The position numbers and the translations under genes were made by a program. A stretch of DNA of 6,515 bases from a bacterium (GTDB lineage: Bacteria; Krumholzibacteriota; Krumholzibacteriia; Krumholzibacteriales; WJIX01). The notes under the pieces are model-generated. The model did not search any database and had not been told where the DNA came from. It saw nothing but the letters and a program-made list of their open reading frames with translations. The DNA is taken from NCBI GenBank assembly GCA_021160845.1, contig JAGHBT010000214.1, positions 1-6,515 of the forward strand, in the 5' to 3' direction. The first letter of the stretch is position 1, and each line of letters starts with the position of its first letter. Positions 1-6,509 of the stretch are shown one piece after another.

Positions 1-898
1 ATCCCAAGCCGTATGTCGGAGCCTTAATATCACCGTCATCGTCATAAACATAACCAGCCCTTATCGCGAAAAGATTCGCGTAAATAAATTCGGCTCCTCC
101 ATGATAAATGCTTGAAACATCTACAATAATAAGTTCCCTTTCAATCTCACCCACAAATCTAAGTTCAGCAACTTCATCAAAATAGGGCGTATAGGCAAAT
201 CCACCCCGGACAGTTCTCGGAAGAGGAGCCGCCTGATCACTGTCAATATATGAAATTGAAGGTCCGAAATTTGAGAGGCACATTCCAAGATTCAACCGGC
301 TGATCCTATACCCAAACAAATCAAGTTCGGGGACTCTCCAGATAGCGCCCATATCAACTGCCACGGAACTCCCTTTGCCTTCTTTTCCTTCCACGGTGGC
401 CCACTTGGGAGCAAGGCTGATATATACAAACTTAAAATTCATACCTATGCTTAAATTATCCATTATTTTAATTGATCCCCCTATTACGGGAGATACTTCA
501 AATGAACTGGCAATGCCTAATGATTGACCACCTTCCATTGTTGCTTCCCATTCTCCATATGTAAGATACTGTATGGCCGCGCCTATTGAAACCCCACCTC
601 CGATGTTACGAACACCGCCTATATATTCAAAAAAAACATCGGATGCCAGTCCAGGCACAAGCTGAGAATGCATAAGATCAACAGCCGAACCCTGAACAAA
701 TGACATACCGGCCGGATTCCACCATAAACTGGTACCGTCATTTACCAAAGCGACATTACTCTGCCCCATACCATTGGCCCTAGCCCCAGGTGGAATCTTA
801 AGACTATACGCACCACTGATACCTTGAGCCACGGAATCTGCCGTCGCAAAAACTACAAGAACAAAACCGGCCAATAAAATAACAAAAACTCTTTTCAT
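1..898 (-). CDS. porV: PorV/PorQ-family outer-membrane protein (T9SS attachment complex), 3' end cut by window
   Basis: The reading frame is open for 299 codons from ATG at 898 to the window edge without a stop, so the C-terminus is missing. Residues 1 to about 25 form a signal peptide: MKR, a hydrophobic core of V, L, I and F residues, then an ATADSVAQ end suited to signal peptidase I. There is no lipobox cysteine. The mature start carries the family hallmark: PPGARANGMGQSNVALVNDG (36-55) and then LWWNPAGM (58-65), where WNPAG is the most conserved PorV/PorQ motif. Alternating beta-strand segments follow. LNLGMCLSNFGPSISYID (202-219) with PLPRTVRGGFAY (226-237), and the HGGAEF/AIRAGY strands (267-283), match the family's later barrel strands. 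In the T9SS, PorV binds cargo C-terminal domains and passes them to PorU. It sits directly downstream of the PorU-like gene, as in Porphyromonas gingivalis. The choice of PorV over the paralogue PorQ rests on that neighbour. The family assignment is firm and the exact paralogue is less so. Confidence 0.85.
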   Translation of the reverse strand, partial: MKRVFVILLAGFVLVVFATADSVAQGISGAYSLKIPPGARANGMGQSNVALVNDGTSLWWNPAGMSFVQGSAVDLMHSQLVPGLASDVFFEYIGGVRNIGGGVSIGAAIQYLTYGEWEATMEGGQSLGIASSFEVSPVIGGSIKIMDNLSIGMNFKFVYISLAPKWATVEGKEGKGSSVAVDMGAIWRVPELDLFGYRISRLNLGMCLSNFGPSISYIDSDQAAPLPRTVRGGFAYTPYFDEVAELRFVGEIERELIIVDVSSIYHGGAEFIYANLFAIRAGYVYDDDGDIKAPTYGLG

Positions 899-906
899 TC
901 CTTATT

Positions 907-912
907 TCCTCT
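907..912 (-). promoter_or_regulatory. Shine-Dalgarno site of the porV-like gene
   Basis: The minus strand reads AGAGGA here, 8 nt before the ATG at 898. A second purine run, AAGGA, directly abuts the ATG and is too close to act alone. The site supports the ATG at 898 as the start. Confidence 0.55.
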
Positions 913-927
913 CGCTGATACCCGTTT

Positions 928-957
928 AAAATAATAATTCAAACCTTCTACGGTCAA
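928..957 (-). promoter_or_regulatory. Candidate sigma70-type promoter of the porV-like gene
   Basis: A TTGACC -35 box lies at 957-952 (5 of 6 to TTGACA). The -10 is ambiguous: TATTTT at 933-928 with an 18-bp spacer, or TATTAT at 936-931 with a short 15-bp spacer. It lies in the 121-bp gap after porU and just past a hairpin over the porU stop, so porV could be transcribed on its own. The same CTTGACC heptamer forms the -35 of the promoter before the zinc-ribbon gene. The weak -10 keeps confidence moderate. Confidence 0.4.
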
Positions 958-970
958 GCACTTTAGTGAT

Positions 971-1024
971 AAAAACTTACTGCTGATCTATCTTTTGATG
1001 TAATTCTCCGGCAAGATAATCAGC
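971..1024 (-). terminator. Possible intrinsic terminator or processing hairpin spanning the porU stop codon
   Basis: On the minus strand GCTGAT-t-ATCTT (1024-1013) pairs with AAGAT-ag-ATCAGC (994-982). This gives 11 base pairs around a small internal loop, with an 18-nt loop containing CCGG. The porU TGA stop lies inside the left arm. TTTTT at 975-971 follows the stem after 6 nt. The stem is AT-rich and the T-run is displaced, so it is a weak terminator at best. It could instead be an attenuator or 3'-end stabiliser between porU and porV. Confidence 0.35.
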
Positions 1025-4000
1025 GCATCAATATCGCCTTTCCTTCCACAGTCTCGCTGCGGTTGAACGAATCTGTAAATTCGGCCTCGAGCATATATAA
1101 ATATGTGCCGTTACCAAGCCTGTTTCCGGAATAATCTCTTCCATCCCAGTAAACACTGTTAAATCCCTCTCCACACACAATTTCTTTACCCCATATCTCA
1201 ATACCTGAAACTGTAAACACCTTTAGATGAATTGCCGCTCCACCGGTTAATTGAAAAACAAAATTTGTGTTTTCACTAAACGGATTTGGGAAATTAAAAA
1301 TATCACTGATACTGTAAATGCCTTCTTCCACAATTTCGAAATCAAGAGTATCACTCGACATCATCCCCAGATTATCAAACACTCTCGCGACCACGCTATG
1401 ACTACCGCGTTCAAATTCAGAATGAAGCGCGTATTCTACAACCCCACTGGTAAATGATCCATAATCATACTGAAAATAGTCAGTTACATATATCGGATAA
1501 CCATTTTCATCAAACTCGAGGAAGATCGAATTCTGAGGATCCGTTCCAGTTATGGCTATGCCATTCTTATCGTCCATTTCAACTACTAATTTAGAACCGT
1601 TTTTAACCTTAGTAGCATTATTTTCAAAATAGATATTTATATTAGGCGGTCCATCATTCTCCATAATGGAATCTCCCAGTACAATAGTAAGAGTATCACA
1701 AACCCCTGCCCCATCGTTAGAACCGGAACTAACATAACTGCTGATTATCGCTCCAGTTCCAAAATGGCACCTCAGAGGAACAACAAACTCGGCACTAAAT
1801 TCCCCCAAAGACACATCTGACATTCCCCTGAACAAAACAGAGCCAGGATGGTCATAATAAACCCCTAACGCACTATATTCCCTTTTGGCTTCACGAACAA
1901 CTACATCCACTGATCCGTTAAATCCGGAATATACCTCATTGTCCACCATCACCGATCCTCTTACATTGTATGAATACCCTGTATGAAGAGTATCAATATC
2001 CTCAATGACATGTTCAACCCTAAAATCAGGCAACACTAACTTCATAGATGGATCTCCAATTAATGCGTACAGTTTATTATTCCATTCATCACTAATTTCA
2101 GTCATTTTAGCGAAAAGAAGTGCTCTGCCCACAGGTTCTGTTCCCAACGCTATTTCACCTGGAAATAGATTATCCAGAAAATAGGAATCGAGGTCCTTAT
2201 TCGGATTCCCATAACTGTAAGAAACCGCGGCGATTGAGGCAATTGCCCCTTTACCTTCAACCAAAACTACCTCATGAGCCAGACTTGTGGTGAAAATCTG
2301 ATCCAGGTCTCCCACTGAACACGAAAGAGCAAGAAATAGAGGCAGCCTGTTTCCATTTGTAAGTGAATATATGTCGGCCTTTTTCATTAGAAGTTCATCG
2401 GCAAGCTGTACAGGGGATCCATGCCCTATATAATTAACTACCAATGCCCCTTCATTCCATTCGGACATAAGAGCAGCAGTTGCCCCCGGTTTCAGAGAAT
2501 TTACCGTTGGATAATCATGAAGATAAATTTCGGTGATATCCAGATAATCCTGTTTAGCTGACAAGTCTGTACTCACTTCCTCCGTATCCCTCAAATGAGC
2601 GATGTCAGTGTCACTGTTAGCTGAATACTCATCATCAGCCAGAAATACAACCTTGTTTCTCCAGGAACCAAGATTATCTGCTCCTTCATAACCAAACAAC
2701 TTTTCCACAAAACCCATTGCCTTGCTTTTATCGAGAACGGGCAATCTCCCAATCGCCAAATCCACCAGCAAATCACCGCTTTCATCAAGTTTTACCAGAA
2801 AATCATCAAGCTCCACAACACCGTCAAAATAATAGGGTATATAATCTTCTCCTCTTGCCATATAATTCTTTGGATCATAATTTCCCTTACCGATCAGAAA
2901 AACATATCCAATAACAGGTTCTCCGTTTTCCGAGTAATTGTCATAAAGGAATTTCAAATAATTGCGAATCGCGATGGGATCCTTAAGCCCACCCGAGAAA
3001 TTATTGTAAACATCTTCTATATCAACCGCTTTAACATAACCTGTTCCGTTATCCGGGAAATGGCCGGATCTGTAATTCGCAAGCTCCTGAGCGGATTGAT
3101 GAAACAAATCATTATAAATAACAAGCATAGCAGGAGAAAAAGCCTCATCCCGCAATGAGGTAACACTTCCGACATATTCAATATTCGCCTTTTTTAAACC
3201 GGATTTTGAAACGGTAAAATAGTGGTTTGAAGCTGGAGAGAAATCATCATCAAAAAGTACGGTATCGGCGTTTTGATATGCTCCAGTTAAAATAACGGGA
3301 TTATAATAATCTGAGATGTCAAAAACAAAGCTCTCTTCATCTTGAAATCCGCTCAATATAAACCTTGCCGTCAAGCTGGTTTCAGGAGCAAAAAAATCGA
3401 GATAATTATCTGAAGGATAAGGTTTTAAATAACGGTCAAAGAATATTTCATACCAGTAAATATTCATACCTAATCCGATGTCTGTTTTTTGATACTTAAA
3501 ACTGTTCAGCCCATCCTTCAGCGAAGACGCTTCGGTAACTAACGTGTCGGGAGAAAGGTAACCATACCACCCAAGCTCCCCAATATTTTCCGTGTTAAGA
3601 TAACAATTTGCTACATATGTATCAGAACGAATCAGGGCAATGGTTCGTGCACGGCAATTTGAATTGGCTACATCACTAACGGTAAAATAGCCTGTATATG
3701 AACCGGACAAGTTAGGGGCCAAATCTCTCCAGCACCACCTGTCATCAGAAATATTTGGGGCATATTCATTATCCTCTTCAATATGCAACCTCTGATTATA
3801 GGTATCAAATTGAATTTCCGGCGGATTATCAAAGGACGGGGTAACAGCGACCGATTGCATTCTCTTTGAATTACCGGCAAACGCGCCATTCCACGTCATC
3901 CAATAAACATTCCGTGTTTCATAGATATTATCGTAGGTTTTCCATCTATCCGCTTCAGGATCGAGATAGTCGGACCACCCTTCCACACCAATACCGTAAA

Positions 4001-4958
4001 AGAGCACCGATTCACCTTCATCAAAACTCCCCGATTGATCACCGATAAAGTTTATGGCATGTTCAACCATATGATAATCTGTCTCAAAACTACCATCGGA
4101 ATTAATAGAAACAGGCTGCTGAAAAGGTCTGGACGATTGCGAATAAACCGGCGCTGAGTATAAACGTATGGTTGACGGATCAATATTTAGAGGGTTTACT
4201 CCACGGCTAACCAAATCACTGTAACTTATCTGGTATATCCCCGGGTTCTCAACACTGATCTTGACCCAGTTGTCAGAAAGACTAAATTCAAACGAGGATA
4301 CCCCTCCTTTTTGAAGAACACGCGGTTTTGTTCTCCAGCTCTTTGCCTGCTCCGCGTTTACTATAAAGCGATCACGGGGCATCTCCAATCCATCGTCTTT
4401 AAACGAGCTTTTTGCCTGTGGAAATGTTAAACGGAAAACAATCCTGGAAGCATAAACAAGCGTCCGGCTGTCTTGATCCACAATTACAGGTCGGACATCG
4501 ACAAGAGCCATCGGTTTTTTCCTAAAAATCCCTACCCCGGCCAAGGTTACAAAATCAGAGACATTTACCTTATTCACAGAACCTGGAAATCCGTTTCTTG
4601 GATTTTTCTCTTGAATTCTTTCATTATGAAAAATAAAAGGTGTAACACCGTCCAGAACCTGTCTGTTATTATCAACAAGACTCACACCGACACCATTCCT
4701 GGAAGTTACCTCAAAAAGATACCTGTGAACGGGTAGAATAGGTTGTCCTTCATATCTTGCTACTTCAAATCCGGGAATCCTGATTTTACTTTCTTTACCA
4801 CCAGCAGCTCGGTTAGGAGGGACAACAATCAAAGTGTCGATTTTCAGTTCTACCGTGATTCCGAAATTATCATAATCAAGGACATTGATAGTCGCGCTAA
4901 TGGCCAGCACAGGAAAAATCAATGTTGATATCCAAATGATTACGAAAATCCTTCTCAC
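1020..4958 (-). CDS. porU: PorU-like type IX secretion system sortase (C25 gingipain-like cysteine peptidase) with T9SS C-terminal domain
   Basis: A protein of 1312 residues numbered from the GTG start. PorU is the surface sortase of the T9SS: it cuts the C-terminal domain off exported cargo and joins the cargo to a surface lipid or sugar anchor. Residues 1-22 are a signal peptide (MRR plus a hydrophobic core ending in AISA). The N-terminal beta region carries WVKISVENPGIYQISYSDL (231-249) and a GSFDEGESVLFYGIG segment (about 310-324), both typical of PorU. The peptidase core has FLIGKGNYDP (687-696), DLAIGRLP (733-740), the catalytic histidine in NYIGHGSP (H846), and the catalytic cysteine in LALSCSVGDLD (C880), 34 residues later as in gingipains; IGDPSMKL (967-974) closes it. 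An Ig-like region with DDKNGI and RVFDN follows (about 1102-1209). The C-terminal sorting domain has NFPNPF (1222-1227), WDGRD (1271-1275) and NGTYLY (1283-1288). The PorV-like gene follows 121 bp downstream. An in-frame ATG 12 nt upstream (4970) has no Shine-Dalgarno sequence; the GTG does. PorU is more likely than a secreted C25 protease because of length, domain order and neighbour. Confidence 0.88.
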   Translation of the reverse strand: MRRIFVIIWISTLIFPVLAISATINVLDYDNFGITVELKIDTLIVVPPNRAAGGKESKIRIPGFEVARYEGQPILPVHRYLFEVTSRNGVGVSLVDNNRQVLDGVTPFIFHNERIQEKNPRNGFPGSVNKVNVSDFVTLAGVGIFRKKPMALVDVRPVIVDQDSRTLVYASRIVFRLTFPQAKSSFKDDGLEMPRDRFIVNAEQAKSWRTKPRVLQKGGVSSFEFSLSDNWVKISVENPGIYQISYSDLVSRGVNPLNIDPSTIRLYSAPVYSQSSRPFQQPVSINSDGSFETDYHMVEHAINFIGDQSGSFDEGESVLFYGIGVEGWSDYLDPEADRWKTYDNIYETRNVYWMTWNGAFAGNSKRMQSVAVTPSFDNPPEIQFDTYNQRLHIEEDNEYAPNISDDRWCWRDLAPNLSGSYTGYFTVSDVANSNCRARTIALIRSDTYVANCYLNTENIGELGWYGYLSPDTLVTEASSLKDGLNSFKYQKTDIGLGMNIYWYEIFFDRYLKPYPSDNYLDFFAPETSLTARFILSGFQDEESFVFDISDYYNPVILTGAYQNADTVLFDDDFSPASNHYFTVSKSGLKKANIEYVGSVTSLRDEAFSPAMLVIYNDLFHQSAQELANYRSGHFPDNGTGYVKAVDIEDVYNNFSGGLKDPIAIRNYLKFLYDNYSENGEPVIGYVFLIGKGNYDPKNYMARGEDYIPYYFDGVVELDDFLVKLDESGDLLVDLAIGRLPVLDKSKAMGFVEKLFGYEGADNLGSWRNKVVFLADDEYSANSDTDIAHLRDTEEVSTDLSAKQDYLDITEIYLHDYPTVNSLKPGATAALMSEWNEGALVVNYIGHGSPVQLADELLMKKADIYSLTNGNRLPLFLALSCSVGDLDQIFTTSLAHEVVLVEGKGAIASIAAVSYSYGNPNKDLDSYFLDNLFPGEIALGTEPVGRALLFAKMTEISDEWNNKLYALIGDPSMKLVLPDFRVEHVIEDIDTLHTGYSYNVRGSVMVDNEVYSGFNGSVDVVVREAKREYSALGVYYDHPGSVLFRGMSDVSLGEFSAEFVVPLRCHFGTGAIISSYVSSGSNDGAGVCDTLTIVLGDSIMENDGPPNINIYFENNATKVKNGSKLVVEMDDKNGIAITGTDPQNSIFLEFDENGYPIYVTDYFQYDYGSFTSGVVEYALHSEFERGSHSVVARVFDNLGMMSSDTLDFEIVEEGIYSISDIFNFPNPFSENTNFVFQLTGGAAIHLKVFTVSGIEIWGKEIVCGEGFNSVYWDGRDYSGNRLGNGTYLYMLEAEFTDSFNRSETVEGKAILMR

Positions 4959-4964
4959 TCGACA

Positions 4965-4968
4965 CTCC
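4965..4968 (-). promoter_or_regulatory. Shine-Dalgarno site that favours the GTG start of porU
   Basis: GGAG lies on the minus strand at 4968-4965, with 6 nt between it and the GTG at 4958-4956. It overlaps the upstream in-frame ATG at 4970-4968, so it cannot serve that ATG, and nothing purine-rich stands before the ATG (the bases there read CTGTCTGAT). Starting at GTG gives a cleaner signal peptide beginning MRRIFV and removes the odd MECR leader. Confidence 0.6.
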
Positions 4969-4988
4969 ATATCAGACAGATATTCACA

Positions 4989-4997
4989 ATTATCACA
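4989..4997 (-). promoter_or_regulatory. Weak candidate extended -10 element upstream of porU
   Basis: TGTGATAAT on the minus strand at 4997-4989 resembles an extended -10 (TG, one base, then GATAAT). It would give a leader of roughly 20-25 nt to the GTG start. No convincing -35 lies 16-18 bp upstream. It is the only promoter-like element I found in the 4971-5144 gap, and porU may instead be read through from the zinc-ribbon gene. Confidence 0.2.
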
Positions 4998-5010
4998 AAT
5001 TCTGCCTCGT

Positions 5011-5026
5011 CAGGATAGTATTCCTG
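5011..5026 (-). repeat. Short perfect inverted repeat in the gap before porU
   Basis: CAGGA at 5011-5015 and TCCTG at 5022-5026 are perfect inverted arms around a 6-nt loop. The stem is only 5 bp and no T-run follows, so it is not a good terminator. It lies about 14 bp upstream of the candidate -10 element, where an operator could sit. It may also be chance. Confidence 0.2.
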
Positions 5027-5144
5027 CCGGTTCGCTTTCCATGACGAACAATCCCGATAAGAACTTCTGCGGCAAAATTGTGTAAAAACAGTTAACTAAC
5101 AAACTCCCTCAATACCGACAACAACAGATCATATTTACATCAAA

Positions 5145-5315
5145 TTAATCCAGTTCAACAGCCTTCTCAATGAGCATTACCGGAATACCATCTTCTATCG
5201 GATAACGTAACCGGCACTTTTCGCAAATCAGAAATTCACCTGAATCATCGTATACAACCCTGCTCTTGCATTTTGGACAAGCTAGAATCTCCAAAAGTTC
5301 CTTTTTTATCATCAT
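5145..5315 (-). CDS. Trm112/YcaR-like small zinc-ribbon protein
   Basis: A 56-residue protein beginning MMIKKELLEILACPKC. This opening, with paired cysteines C13/C16 (CPKC) and C31/C34 (CEKC), then RYPIEDGIPVML (37-48), is the standard Trm112/UPF0434 pattern; E. coli YcaR is about 60 residues. The four cysteines should bind one zinc ion. In eukaryotes and archaea Trm112 activates methyltransferases that modify tRNA, rRNA and release factors. The bacterial small forms have no settled role, so none is claimed. The frame extends upstream to a TTG at 5372, but that start has no Shine-Dalgarno sequence and would add a 19-residue tail foreign to the family. The ATG at 5315 has GAGG 6 nt upstream. 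The gene lies between accA and porU, has its own promoter, and is cytosolic (no signal peptide). The ATG at 5312 is a possible alternative start. Confidence 0.85.
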   Translation of the reverse strand: MMIKKELLEILACPKCKSRVVYDDSGEFLICEKCRLRYPIEDGIPVMLIEKAVELD

Positions 5316-5321
5316 CGTGTA

Positions 5322-5325
5322 CCTC
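5322..5325 (-). promoter_or_regulatory. Shine-Dalgarno site fixing the start of the zinc-ribbon gene
   Basis: GAGG on the minus strand (within AGAGGT) is followed by 6 nt and then ATG at 5315. It settles the start against the longer TTG-initiated frame beginning at 5372. Confidence 0.65.
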
Positions 5326-5348
5326 TGCATATTCAATAATAAAGTAAA

Positions 5349-5393
5349 GCCCCTGATTAAGACACAATCCAATGCATCATAAAATACAGGGAC
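5349..5393 (-). other. Possible long-loop stem in the leader of the zinc-ribbon gene
   Basis: In the transcript GUCCCUG (5393-5387) can pair with CAGGGGC (5355-5349): 7 pairs including one G-U, around a 31-nt loop. It lies within the predicted leader of about 110 nt downstream of the 5461-5432 promoter. I recognise no known riboswitch or leader family in it. With such a large loop, chance pairing is possible. Confidence 0.2.
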
Positions 5394-5431
5394 CCATAAT
5401 ACTCATTCCTGTTCAATAGCTGACATGTATT

Positions 5432-5461
5432 AGTATAGAACATTTAGCACATTAAGGTCAA
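5432..5461 (-). promoter_or_regulatory. Sigma70-type promoter upstream of the zinc-ribbon gene
   Basis: TTGACC at 5461-5456 (5 of 6 to TTGACA), an 18-bp spacer, then TATACT at 5437-5432 (5 of 6 to TATAAT). This is the best promoter in the window. Transcription should begin near 5425, leaving a leader of about 110 nt before the ATG at 5315. It lies between the accA stop and the next gene, so the zinc-ribbon gene need not depend on accA transcription. The rest of the accA-to-zinc-ribbon gap (5462-5546) is AT-rich, with no convincing intrinsic terminator. Confidence 0.65.
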
Positions 5462-5546
5462 GTCCTCAAACTGGAAAACAATAAAATTCTTTGTGTTGAT
5501 TCATAAATTAAAATTGTTTAGGGGTAATAAAATTCCGTTTTTAATC

Positions 5547-6509
5547 TCATTGTTCCACATTGAATTCCCCAAAAGAAGTGAATTTTTCCACTCTCTCTTT
5601 GAGAAGAATGTCGGTTGGAATACTACCGAGAATATTGAGTTGTTCTATAATCCTTTTCTTAAGTTCAAGCGCATTTCCTTCCGGATCCCTGTGCGCAGCA
5701 CCATGGATTTCCTCTATTACTACATCGACAACCTTTAGCTCCAGGCAATCCTTCGAAGTTAAACGAAGAGATGAAGCGGCTTCCATCGCTTTGCTCTTGT
5801 CCTTCCAGAGAATAGCGGCACAACCCTCCGGGGAAATTACCGAGTAAATTGAATGTTTCATCATCATCACCCTATCGCCTATACCCAACGCCAAAGCTCC
5901 GCCACTCCCTCCTTCACCTAAAATAACAACTACAATCGGAGTTCTAATTCCGAAAACATCTTTCAAATTCGAGGCTATCGCAACAGGTTGTCCCCTCTCT
6001 TCAGCACCAACGCCGGGATAAGCCCCAGGGGTATCCACAAAGGAAAGAATAGGCAAAGCAAATTTTTCGGCCATCTTCATAAGTCTTAAGGATTTTCTGA
6101 AGCCTTCAGGATTTGCCATTCCAAAGTTGTGTTTCAACCTGTCGTTTGTATTTCGCCCCTTCTCATGCCCGATAATCATCAAACTTATTTCTCCCATTGA
6201 AGCAATCCCACCAATAATAGCCGGATCATCTCCATAAACTCTATCCCCATGAAGTTCATAAAAATCATCAAAAATCAAATTTATATACTGCACCATTGTT
6301 GGTCTGTCAGGGTGACGGGCTAATTGAACTTCCTCCCACGGAGAGAGATCCTTATAAATCCTTTCTTCAAGATCGCAAAGTGTCTCGTCAAGCTTCCTTA
6401 TCTCTCTGGATTGGGGGGAAAACCCCTTCTGTTTTAACACTTCCATCTTTTCTTCAAGACTTAAAAGAGGGTATTCAAATTGCAATGTTCTTGGTCTTTC
6501 TGCCGTCAT
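5547..6509 (-). CDS. accA: Acetyl-CoA carboxylase carboxyltransferase subunit alpha
   Basis: A complete 320-residue protein; E. coli AccA has 319. With AccD it forms the carboxyltransferase that moves CO2 from biotin on AccB to acetyl-CoA, making malonyl-CoA for fatty acid synthesis in the cytosol. Residues 1-60 are the usual N-terminal helical region (LSLEEKMEVL; LEERIYKDLSPWE). Then come QLARHPDRPTMVQYI (62-76), GDRVYGDDPAIIGGIA (88-103), IIGHEKGR (112-119), NFGMANPEGFRKSLRLM (128-144), DTPGAYPGVGAEERGQ (159-174), the oxyanion-type GEGGSGGALALGIGD (198-212), and ISPEGCAAILWK (225-236). All are standard AccA motifs and none is broken. The ATG at 6509 has only 6 bases of upstream sequence in the window (GGTTAT), so the ribosome site is mostly out of view; those bases would fit the end of an AGGAGG-type site. 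No in-frame alternative start is needed, because the length matches the family. Whether accD lies upstream cannot be seen. Confidence 0.97.
   Translation of the reverse strand: MTAERPRTLQFEYPLLSLEEKMEVLKQKGFSPQSREIRKLDETLCDLEERIYKDLSPWEEVQLARHPDRPTMVQYINLIFDDFYELHGDRVYGDDPAIIGGIASMGEISLMIIGHEKGRNTNDRLKHNFGMANPEGFRKSLRLMKMAEKFALPILSFVDTPGAYPGVGAEERGQPVAIASNLKDVFGIRTPIVVVILGEGGSGGALALGIGDRVMMMKHSIYSVISPEGCAAILWKDKSKAMEAASSLRLTSKDCLELKVVDVVIEEIHGAAHRDPEGNALELKKRIIEQLNILGSIPTDILLKERVEKFTSFGEFNVEQ

Noticed and set aside
2591..2788. Minus-strand frame overlapping porU in another phase
   Set aside because: It lies wholly inside the conserved peptidase domain of porU and encodes nothing family-like, so it is an out-of-frame shadow.
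4473..4736. Plus-strand open frame of 87 codons inside porU
   Set aside because: It is antisense to well-supported coding sequence, has no ribosome site I can see, and its product has no recognisable motif. The same holds for the other short plus-strand frames inside porU and accA.
5085..5099. AGTTAACT palindrome with a T-run after the zinc-ribbon gene as a terminator
   Set aside because: The palindrome is an 8-bp self-complementary sequence with no loop, so it cannot form a stable RNA hairpin before the T-run.
5316..5372. N-terminal extension of the zinc-ribbon gene to a TTG start at 5372
   Set aside because: The extension has no Shine-Dalgarno sequence, its residues do not resemble the family, and the ATG at 5315 has GAGG at 6-nt spacing and the standard family opening.
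5476..5519. Inverted repeat AAACAAT / ATTGTTT downstream of accA as a terminator
   Set aside because: Only 7 AT-rich pairs around a 30-nt loop and no following T-run in the transcribed direction. It is expected by chance in such AT-rich sequence.
5474..5536. Direct repeat GAATTTTATT, two copies just after the accA stop
   Set aside because: A 10-bp low-complexity AT-rich match, with no flanking sign of a mobile element or binding site.
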